DNA from: Anastatus disparis
Taxonomy: Eukaryota; Arthropoda; Insecta; Hymenoptera; Eupelmidae
Assembly: GCA_017163975.1 (NCBI GenBank)
Contig: JAFFSR010000307.1
Location: 2,181,001 to 2,245,000, forward strand
Direction of reading: 5' to 3'
Length of the DNA stretch: 64,000 bases
Under the pieces are notes generated by a model. It saw nothing but the letters and a program-made list of their open reading frames with translations. It was not told the DNA's origin and did no database searches. Position numbers and translations under genes: made by a program. Each line of letters begins with the position of its first letter. Positions within the stretch are counted from its first letter, which is position 1. Below are positions 33,548-43,165 of the stretch, piece after piece.

Positions 33548-35840
33548 ATGTCTTTTGTGTTCAAGATATGGTCGGTTTTGCGAGATAAAAAAATTGCAGT
33601 CTTTCTTATAGATACTCCAAATTTATTGGAAAAATTGATTGAGAAAGCCAGTATACAATTAAATATACCAGGGACAGTTTTAGTTTTGGAAAAAGATGGG
33701 ACTGTCGTTACTGAGGATGAAGCTTTAAAATTATTGCACAATGAAGTTTTTATTTTACTCAGTGAAAATCAAAATTACGTAGATAAAGATATATCCTTAT
33801 CAGGACTGATAAATGATGAGAACTTTGTTCCAAATTTTAACAACGATATTTCTCCAACACACAAGACAATGATTGAAAAAGCGAATATTGCATAAGAAGA
33901 TGAATCTAATAAATCAGGAAACCATATTCAGAAACAATTAAACTCTATTAATAGAGAAACATCGACGTCACCTTCTTCGCTTCAGTCAGTTTCAGCACAT
34001 TTAGATAAAAGACCATCATTGGACTTAGAAAATTTTAAAATACCGTGGTTGCGTTTAAAACGTCAGACACTTCAAGGTTTGGAAGATAAAAAAAAAGATC
34101 CAAAAATCATAAAAGATGTTGTACTAACTGTTGTTGAAGAAATGCGTTTTATCACAAAACATATTCCAAAACGATATTTTGAAAAAGTAGGAACTGAATT
34201 GATACATAAATATCCAGAAACTTTTGAAGACAAAAAAGATGACGGTAGTCGACGAGGTACTGGTATAGCTACAATCGTATCTAGATTACAAAATCATAAT
34301 AATTATGAAAATAGAGTAAAACAACGACAATCACTAACAGCCTCATTAAATATACCACTAAAAAAACAAAAGCAACTCCAATCAATAAAATGTGGTTGTA
34401 TACAATGGCAACCAGAGAAGTTACCTAATGGTGAGACTGAAGAATCCCAAGAGGATAAAAGAATATACCTATTAAAATTTCAAAACTCAGATTCAGAGCA
34501 AGAAAAAATACTATTAGCTTTCAAAAATACATATACTTCACAAAGAATGTTTTTAAATAATTTAGATGTATCTTTTAATGATATACAAGAAAAATGGCCT
34601 TGTTTATCAAATGAAAAGTTTTTATTTGAACATTTTTCAATTTTAACAGGAATTTCAGTTATTGATGGTGAAGAAAAATTTCTTAAAGACATTGATAAAA
34701 TATTAACTTTAGGTATTATGAAGAAATATATTACAGATAAACCTACTGATGAAGAAGATCGAGCAATGAAAACAATTAATATATTGCTTAAACATTTTAA
34801 AGAAGACGGTGGATAACTATTTCAAACAATTGAGGTAAAAATAGTAATAATAAAATTAAGTCTGATTTTTTTAAATGTATTCGATTAATATTTTGTATTT
34901 ATACTTTGCAGGAAAATGTAGATGTTAACTCTCTTCAAGTATTTATGCCAGAAGCTTGTATTATAATTGTAGGTAAGAATAGTATACAGTCATTTAGTCA
35001 TGTACTTACTCCTAGTAAAACTTAGTTCAATTTTATAATATTTGTGTTCATTTAAATAATTAATTGTCTAATTTTATTCTGTTACAGATTCAACACCTAA
35101 AAATTACATTATAATCGTCAATTTTACTTATCTTTGTTCAGTCAACAATATTGTTCGCGCGACTTCATTGATGTTAGCATTATATTTTGTACTTAAGAAG
35201 GGGCCGAACTATCTGTCTTTGTCTAATAGCGTTTTCCATCATTTATGTAAACACTATCCGGTATAACAAGAAAAAAATAGCAGCCCCCGCTAGATATTAG
35301 TATAATAAGTAAATTTTGTAATAACAACCAAATTTTTTCACTGCGTAGTTTTTGAATAATTAGAGACCTACCAAAAAAAGATAGGTTATATTCTAGATTG
35401 CTAGTAGGTCTCTAATTAGTCGAAAACTATGCGGTAAAAAATTTGGTTGTTATTACAAAATTTACTAATTATACTAATATCTAGCGGGGGCTGCTATTTT
35501 TTTCTTGTTATACCGGATAGTGTTTACATAAATGATGAAAAACGCTATTAGACAAAGACAAATAGTTCGGCCCCTTCTTAATCGTACGTATCCACGATGA
35601 AGTAGTTGTTTCTTAGAATTCATACAGATGCAATTTTTTAATATATATCCCTTGGATGGTACTACAAGAAGTAAAGATAGCAAAGTTACAAAGAAAGTCA
35701 ATACATTACTCAATCAGTTAGCCAAAGTTATTCCCAATGATAATATTGATGTAGCAGATCTTTATCCTTTAGATTCAAATAACAGTTCTGAAGATAGAAG
35801 TAGGGAAGCACATATCGATGTTATGAAAGAAAATGATTAA
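33548..35840 (+). pseudogene. Transposon protein with N-terminal CIDE-N domain, disabled
   Basis: The first 75 residues match the CIDE-N (CAD) fold seen in DFF/CIDE apoptotic nuclease proteins: FKIWSVLRDKKIAVFL, LLEKLIEKA, PGTVLVLEKDGTVV, and NEVFILLSENQNY. The frame then meets a TAA at 33893-33895, continues in phase through an acidic linker, and from 34019 gives a 260-residue region (IPWLRLKRQTLQGLEDKKKD; YPETFEDKKDDGS; RGTGIATIVSRLQNH) resembling proteins annotated SAM-domain-3-like. A TAA at 34814-34816 is followed by a donor after TTGAG (GTAAAAA), an exon from about 34912 to 34972, and another from about 35089. A TTAA MITE splits the tail; the last part is 35628-35840. Role in transposition unknown. 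Confidence 0.75.
35193..35581. mobile_element. TTAA-flanked palindromic MITE
   Basis: TTAAGAAGGGGCCGAACTAT on the left and its near-complement at the right. Arms of about 190 bp pair along almost their whole length, including AATAGCAGCCCCCGCTAGAT and its complement; the axis is near 35388. TTAA forms both edges. It is nearly identical to the interrupted copy at 53026-54812. Confidence 0.9.
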
Positions 35841-36573
35841 TTCAATATCGATAATATATAGATTTCACATAACAAAATTAATTTTTTCTTTAAAATATTT
35901 TACAAAGAATTAATATACGATTATTCAGATTCAATGTTCAATTAATAAAAATAATTTTTTTTTGTTGTTTGTGGACTTGTAACATCTGTGATCATAAATC
36001 TAGTGAAAATAAGAAGATGTTAACCAGATCTCAATGTTATACCAAAGCTGCAATTATCATTGCAGATAATAAGAGAAATATGTGATGGATTATTTAAAGA
36101 TCAAGATTAGAAATATATTCTATAGTGAATATATTCAGCAATACGTTTGCATATTTTCTTCTTTCTATTAATATATTTAAAAATATATTTAAAAATGTTA
36201 TGTAAAAAATAATATTTTATAGAATTTTTTATGAAAAAAATAGAAAATTATCATGATGATAATCTTTGAATAACAACGTTAGTTAAAAAAAGTCATTGAT
36301 TGTATTTTTTAAATTTTTATAAAAAAATTATAATTTTTAAGGTTGTAAATTTCTTACATTATAATAAATAATTATTTCAATAAAGAATTTAGTTTATTTT
36401 AGATCCACGTTTAGTTCAATGATTTATCTTCAAATTTTTTTATTGCGTAAGTTATTTTTTTATTTACTAAAAGTTAATTATTATTAATAAAATAACATTT
36501 CTTTATGCATAATTTCATTAAAATTTATCATCTTCTTGTTAAATTACACCTTAAATTCAACCTAACTTACATT
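35841..36573. other. AT-rich stretch without features
   Basis: Downstream of the CIDE-N gene; no gene recognised. Possibly transposon 3' non-coding sequence. Confidence 0.45.
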
Positions 36574-36912
36574 TTACATTCAATTTGCAAAGTTAATAAA
36601 TTCTAGTAATTTCTTTTCTTTTAATACTTTTATGAAAAGTACATTCTAATCTGTACATTCGACAGAGATTAATAGTTTTACTATCTATTAGTAAAGTTTC
36701 GATCTACGATAAATTTTAATATCGACCTTTAAAAGCAATAGTTTCAATTTACAAAGTTACTAATTTCTAGTAATTTCTTTTCTTTTAATACTTTTATGAA
36801 AAGTACATTCTAATCTGTACATTCGCCAGAGATTAATAGTTTTACTATCTATTAGTAAAGTTGTGATCTACGTTGAATTTTAATATCGACTTATAAAAGC
36901 ATTACCTTCAAT
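36574..36912. repeat. Two-copy 164-bp tandem repeat
   Basis: TTCTAGTAATTTCTTTTCTT at 36601 recurs at 36765, followed in both by TATGAAAAGTACATTCTAATC, GAGATTAATAGTTTTACTA and TATCGAC. About 90 percent similar by eye. It lies beside the AGTAAT/CTCAGA motif region at 36900-37010. Confidence 0.8.
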
Positions 36913-37089
36913 TAATAACTTTGATAGTTACTAGTAATATCACTGTTCTCAGACTAGGTTACAAAAATTACTACTCTATGATAGTAATTTTTAATTCTAG
37001 TAACAGGAAAAGCCGCCCGAAAAGAGATAAATAATTACATTTTCTACGAAATATTGCCCTTGAATCGAGTAGGTGAAATATAAGTCTTA

Positions 37090-37751
37090 CAAGTAGAGTG
37101 TTTCACCTTCGGGTTACCGTTTTTGCTTACATTTTAGGAATGTTTTCTAGATGCAGAAATATGAAGAAAGCCAAAATTTTAGAGGCCATCGCTCAATATT
37201 TCCCTAGTTACAGACCATTGAAGAAAATCACTAAAAAAGTTACTAGATTTTCAAACGCTTATAGTTCTTTAGCATTATTAGCTAGAAGCTTAAACCTTTT
37301 TTTAAATGAAAGCTGAGCTCAAATCCTTTCGAAATAGCACCTATACCATCTCAAAATATTATTTTTTCCCAAAGTTAGAGCGTAATAAAGATTGGACCCG
37401 AATTTTTTGTTTAAAATATTAATTAATAATAAAAGCTAAAATTGGGTTCAATCTTTATTATGCTATAACTATGGGAAAAAATAATATTTCGATATGTTAT
37501 AACTACTATTTCGAAAGGATTTGAGCTCAGCTTTTATTTGAAAAAAGGTTTAAGCTTCTAGCTAATAATTCTGAGAAACTATAAGCGTTTGAAAATCTAG
37601 TAACTTTTTTAGGGATTTTCTTCGATGGCCTGTAACTAGGGAAATATTGAGCGTTGGCCTCTAAAATTTTTGCTTTCTTCATATTTCTGCATCCAGAAAA
37701 CATTCCCAAAATTTGAGCAAAAACGGTGACCCGAAGGTGAAACACTCCTTG
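37090..37751. mobile_element. Foldback element with CAAGNAGAGTG-type ends and TTA duplication
   Basis: CAAGTAGAGTGTTTCACCTT on the left faces the complement of CAAGGAGTGTTTCACCTT on the right; TTA is duplicated at 37087-37089 and 37752-37754. Arms of about 290 bp pair through blocks such as GAAAGGATTTGAGCTCAGCTTTT; the axis is near 37420. Two 72-codon frames, one in each arm, are mirror images with related sequence; I treat them as a by-product of the palindrome. Related to 31537-32212 by its terminal 11 bp and target. Confidence 0.85.
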
Positions 37752-37754
37752 TTA

Positions 37755-38354
37755 GTACCAAAAAAAAGACAGCATCGCAAATTTATGCTCTTACTTCATA
37801 ATATAATAGTACCAACATTGGTCCCTAAAATTCAAGCTATAGTACTAATTGAAATTATATCGCCACTCTTTTTTCAAGTACCTTAGTACATAAATTAGAT
37901 ATACTTGATTTAGAACCTATTTTAACAATACTTTCCTTTCTCCATGTAGTTGTTAGTCCTAGTAAACGTCAAATACTGTTTTCGATTATTTCATGGTTCG
38001 TTATTGAAACACGTGATTAAAAAGAATGAATTCCTATAATATTTTTGTATTGATTCTAATGCAATTTAGTAGAACAAATTCTTAATTCATCATGATATAA
38101 TTTGTATTTAAACAATTTTTATGCGTATTGTAACTTTAATTATTCTTTTTTATAAAAATATGAAAATTTAATTTAGTACGAAATTACAAAATTAAAATTC
38201 ATAAGTTGCGGCAATTCTTTTTTATTTTAAAATTGGCTAATTTATACATAATAATATCATATATAAAAATTCGAGCGACGTTAGGAGTGAGGTATTTTTT
38301 GCTAGTATTTACATTAAAATCACATTTTGAAAAATAAAATCAAATTTCTCAAAC
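37755..38354. other. AT-rich stretch with a dispersed repeat
   Basis: No gene. 38165-38290 resembles 19465-19570 in the same orientation (TTTATACATAATAATAT and CGAGCGACGTTAGGAG are shared). Confidence 0.5.
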
Positions 38355-38759
38355 TTAAGGGGAATCCTCATACCGACATAGAGTTCCACCTTATCTACAT
38401 TGAAATTATGAATTTTAATAATAATTTAACTATTCATGACTGAAATTCGTAGGAGAGGCACATTCTTAACATGCCAAAGAATTTATTGCAACGTTGAAAG
38501 ACAATATAAGGGTAAAAATAAAGGCGAAAACTGCTTAATACGATTAACTTTTCAATGTGGTTATGAATAATCGTATTATGCAGTTTTTGTCTTTATTTTC
38601 ACTTTTATTCTGTCTTTTAACGTTGCAATACATTCTTTAGAATGTTAAAAATGTGTCTCTTCTATGAATTTTAGTCAAAAATAGTTAAATTTTTATTAAA
38701 ATGCATAATTCAAATGTAGATAAGGTAGATCTCTATGCCGGTATGAGGACACCCCTTAA
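38355..38759. mobile_element. TTAA-flanked palindromic MITE (TTAAGGGG subfamily), copy 1
   Basis: TTAAGGGGAATCCTCATACC on the left pairs with GGTATGAGGACACCCCTTAA on the right. Arms of about 195 bp, axis near 38558, with TTAA at both edges. A second copy in opposite orientation lies at 61958-62361. No coding capacity. Confidence 0.9.
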
Positions 38760-40209
38760 TATGCCCTATGAGAAAGCATTGCACTAAAGCACTTAGCAAC
38801 GTTTTTTTAACATACATATTATCAATAAAGAAAAAACGCTTATAAAAAAGTAATTTAACTTTGATGGATGTTTATAACATTTTATGTTTATCTTTATATA
38901 GATAAAAACATTAATAAATGTAAATATAGAAATACATAGCATATTAGTAATGCTACTATATAGCAAAAAAACGTTTTAAATTTTTTTCATTGCTTTTTTG
39001 TCTATTTGACATAAATTATAACAAATAAAAACCTTACATATGTAATGTTTCAAGAAACATTTCATGTAAAGTTTTCAAATTATTTAATAGATTTTGCAAT
39101 TAAATTTTACAAAATTCAGAGTTCAATTTCACGAAAGCTTTCGAAAATATTTAATGAAATGTTTCTTGAAATATATTAGAAATATTGCAACAAAACAATT
39201 CATGATATATTTTAAAAATATTTCCAAGATACCCATTGAAAAGTTTTTATCGTAATATTGAATAAATAAATATTACAGAAATATTTTACGAAAGGTTTCA
39301 AAAAATATTTAATAAATATTTATGGAATCAGAAACAATATATTTATGTAACAATCATTATACAAACGAATTATTTGAACTTATATCAAAAATATAAATAT
39401 TTATTAATTAGCAAAATGAATATGGATCTTGTATTCAAATTTACAAGGTTTTTAATAATTGTATAAAATAAAAATAATGAAACATGATTATTAATTATTT
39501 TTAATATATAATTGATTAAAACATTTCAATTTTAAAACTTAAACTCATCGCGTTACAATATTCTTCTTTTAAGACCAAGCTGGAGTACAATCTAATACTG
39601 ACCGAGTAACAATTGAGTTTTTTGTTATTTACTCAAGTATTAATCGATGTAAATCAATTAGAAAAAAACAGCGAATTCAGCCTGCTCTTAATTTAAATAT
39701 AAAAATTTAATCTATTGAAATTATTATTAAAATCGAAAAGTTTATAATTTTTAATATTAATTTTAGACTCGTGTACAAATGACGTAAGGTTGATAGGGGG
39801 CCAAAGGGTATCCAAATAACTTATAATCTCTTACATAGATGGAAAGAGGAGGTTTAAAAATATTTTACAAGAGTTTACCTTTATATTTATATATAATTAT
39901 ACACGGATTACATACAATTATACATAGTTTATGTGCAATCATATATACTTTATTTTGTATAATATATAATTTGTATAAGTCTACATATTCTCACATGTTT
40001 AATAATAATTCAAAAGTATAATAACTGCGTATATTTTAAATAAAAAATTTTTAATTTAAAGTATAAAATTAGAAAATTATTAGTAAAATATATGTGTATA
40101 TAGTAAATTATACATAAGTTATAAATAATAAAACTTAATAATATTAAAAAATATTAAATTACACTAAATATAATATAATAAGTATTATTATATTAATCTA
40201 GCAATAAAT
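38760..40209. other. AT-rich stretch without genes
   Basis: No gene supported over 1.45 kb. Several short AAACATTTC/GAAATGTTT palindromes occur at about 39040-39190 but form no delimited element. Confidence 0.5.
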
Positions 40210-41420
40210 ATGTTAACTTGCACTAAATGCAATCGATCATTTGAGAGACATAACCATTTATTGAAACATAATAACCATCAAAAATATATATTTGCTATAA
40301 ATGTGGAACAATATTAAAATATAAAAGAGGTTATATAAGACATTTAAAAAAACATAACAAACCTGAAAATTTAGAATGTTCTATTTGCAAAAATAAATAT
40401 ATAAGAAATGAACATTTAATAAGACACTTACATAGTCATGCATCTAATTATAATAATATTTGCAACATTTGTGAAAAAGGATTTCATCGGAAAGATAATT
40501 TATTACGTCACATAAAAATACTTAAAAATGTAATGTATATATTATTAACATTAAAAAAATTAATACAACAAATATATAAAAATAATATCTGATTTATAAT
40601 ATTTTTAAAAACTAAAATTGTAATAGGAGATCAATCAACGTATGTATTAAAAACTTTATTAAAAAAATAAAAAATATACTATGTGTTATAAATATTTTTG
40701 ATTACATATAATAAATCTCTGGTTGCATATATTGAAGAAATTTTTGGAAAACAAACTTTCGTTAACGAACAAAAACAAACTGATTTCAGGATTTTGAAAT
40801 TCATAATAAATAATTCTGAAGGACTCAGAATTCAATGCAATATTTATGATGAAAATATTGAAAAATTAAAAAAAAATCTAAAACTAAACGAAGTAAATTC
40901 TTATAATATACAATATTATTAATTACAACATAATATTAAACATTTTTTAATATTTCAGAAAATATTTTTAGAGAATGTTAATGTTTTAAAAGCAAAAGAA
41001 TACAATAAGGAAATAATATATATGAATTGACATTAAAATATTATTCGAATATTATTTATTTAGGCGACTACAACATATTGAAAAATAACAAACCAATTAA
41101 AATAAATTTCGAAGAAATAAAATTAAGACCTGGATTAATAAGTAATTAAATATTATTGAAAAAAAATATAATAATATAAATAATTTTTTATTTTTCAGAA
41201 ATACGAGGATATTTAAAAAATTCTTTTGCGCAAAAAAAAATGAATCAGAATACATCGGAACAATAACGGATGGACAATATAAATTAGACGTTTAATTAAA
41301 TAAATTAGAAAATAAATATGTGAATTGGGAAAGAAGAACAAAACTAGAAATCATTGGAGAAATAGAAGAAAATAGTAAAAACAATTATAATAATATATTA
41401 TATGCATATGCACTTATGAA
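40210..41420 (+). pseudogene. Four-zinc-finger protein with RPA/OB-like region, degenerate
   Basis: Starting at ATG 40210, and after a frameshift near 40285, four C2H2 fingers can be read: CTKCNRSFERHNHLLKHNNH, CYKCGTILKYKRGYIRHLKK, CSICKNKYIRNEHLIRHLHS and CNICEKGFHRKDNLLRH (to about 40520). From 40698 comes VAYIEEIFGKQTFVN, then a LRIQCNIYDENIEKLKK block, NIYELTLKYYSNIIYLG, IRGYLKNSF and TITDGQYKLDV, with frameshifts and introns between. The second half resembles OB-fold (RPA1-like) proteins that I have seen fused to zinc fingers in ant gene models. It lies upstream of Helitron sequences on the same strand. Single-stranded-DNA binding is a family-based guess. Confidence 0.55.
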
Positions 41421-41430
41421 AATATTCATG

Positions 41431-41435
<5 letters not shown>

Positions 41436-41498
<63 letters not shown>

Positions 41499-41532
41499 AT
41501 ATATACGTATACATATAAACATATATCTGTAT

Positions 41533-41568
<36 letters not shown>
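41436..41568. repeat. (TA)n and ATAC-type microsatellites
   Basis: Pure TA runs at about 41436-41486 and 41540-41568 with TATATGTATA/ACATATA variants between. Confidence 0.85.
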
Positions 41569-41570
<2 letters not shown>

Positions 41571-41589
41571 CTATATTATATAGTTATAT

Positions 41590-42110
41590 AAAAAAAACCT
41601 CCTCTCCTACCCCTTATTATTCCTCCCCCTATTTTGTATGCTTAAAACATCACAATCCACACCACAAAATAACGTGAAAATCTGTCTAGAAATGATCTTT
41701 TTTGAAAAAAAAGACACCCTTCACTACCCCAGTCACTTCTCTACTACCCAAGTCACTCCTTTTGCTACCCTTTGTACGTCACTCATCCCCTCTTCAGATA
41801 ATTTAGCTAAATATACCTTATTTTACCAATGTATTTGTTACTCATTCTCTATACCACTACCATCACCCTTCCCACTACTACCCCTTCACTACTACTCCTC
41901 AACTTTTTTCTCTCCTCCTCGAAAAATCACAAGAGGTCCCTCAAAATAACGTAAAAATATCTCTTAAAATGTCTTTTTAAAAAAAAAAAAAAAGATACCC
42001 CTCACTACCCCAGTCACCCCACTACTACCCAAGTCACCCCTCGCTCCACAAATCATCCCCTCGCTCCACAAGTCACCTTTTATAATCACTCATACCCCTT
42101 ATACACTCTT
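41590..42110. repeat. Strand-asymmetric pyrimidine-rich tract with a ~275-bp direct repeat
   Basis: The plus strand is rich in CCCC, CTACC and CACC. CCTCACTACCCCAGTCAC-type units recur: a block AACGTGAAAATCTGTCT...CACTACCCCAGTCAC at about 41670-41770 returns at about 41947-42035 as AACGTAAAAATATCTCT...CACTACCCCAGTCAC, each followed by CTACCCAAGTCAC. Shorter CGCTCCACAA-TCA units follow to 42075. No gene. The composition differs sharply from both neighbours. Confidence 0.65.
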
Positions 42111-42363
42111 CATATATTCATTATAAACCATTAAGAAAAAACTTCAAAAAATTTTTATATTTAATATTTATGAAATACTTACTTAAGACTATCTAATGAA
42201 ATATATATTTAATACATAGTTGCCAATATTATAGATTGTTGATATAATTATTTTTTAACCATCAACTAATACCTACATTTCTTAGACAACTTTCCACACC
42301 ACCCATACTGAGACAAAAATAAATAAGAAACTTCTACTTCCAACATTTAAGCTTACTTTTTCT
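42111..42363. other. AT-rich stretch
   Basis: No feature recognised. Confidence 0.4.
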
Positions 42364-42908
42364 GTGTCCAAGCTGTACTTGCCTAAAAGTAAAGCACATT
42401 TTACTTTGTGCTCATTATCTTGGTCAGAAAAACTTATCAAAAAATTTCCCACATCTAAAAGATTCCTCTTTGAGGTTAGCTTCAATTTGTTTTCTTGTTT
42501 TTGTCTTGAGTTGATCTTTTTCGTATGTTTTTCGTATTTTTTATATAAAAGTGAAAATCAACATATGATTATAAGAAAACATATTATTAGAAATGTTGTT
42601 AATAATTGGGATAAATATAAACAATTTATAATAGGGGATAAATATTATATGAATATAATAAATAGTGATAATGATTTTGAGTACATGTCAAATAATGGTA
42701 CTTTTGGAACAAAAATAGAAATTCAAAGTTTTGTAGAATTTTATAATGTATTTGTTAAAGTACATATTAAAAACAAAATAATGTATATGTTAAAGTACAT
42801 ATTAAAAACAAAATACAAACATTTGGGAACTTTTCTAATCATTTTAAATTATCATTAATTTTTACTGGATCATATGATGCACATCATTATGATATTTTAA
42901 ATTATAAA

Positions 42909-42920
<12 letters not shown>
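42364..42920 (+). pseudogene. OTU-like cysteine protease domain of a Helitron, disabled
   Basis: From about 42550 the translation reads SENQHMIIRKHIIRNVVNNW and, further on, EYMSNNGTFGTKIEIQSF and VEFYNVFVKVH, the pattern of the OTU-type domains found in insect Helitron proteins. A 35-bp tandem duplication (near 42748 and 42783, containing GTTAAAGTACATATTAAAAA) shifts the frame; the end of the domain follows as FTGSYDAHHYDIL, which includes the expected histidine. The N-terminal DGNC-type cysteine motif is not readable, so activity is unlikely. An AAT-repeat microsatellite follows at 42907-42940. Confidence 0.55.
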
Positions 42921-42941
<21 letters not shown>

Positions 42942-43165
42942 TATAATATTAAAAGAAAATTATAACTTAAAGAATTTAATAAAACAAATATAATAAAAAA
43001 AAATAAAAACAGGAACAAAAAAAAATCAAAGTAAAAATAAGCTTTATAATAAAATAAATAAAAATAAAAAATTGACAAAAAAAATCAATTAAAAAATTAA
43101 ATTTAAAGAATAATATAAACAATAAAAATAACATAAATAAAAATTTGAAGGATTATTTAGGCAAA

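Noticed and set aside
37098..37745. Pair of 72-codon frames in opposite directions
   Set aside because: Each arm of the palindrome contains the same sequence, so one chance frame appears twice.
41638..41949. 103-codon frame
   Set aside because: Translation of the pyrimidine-rich repeat tract; composition is S/T/P-rich with no domain.
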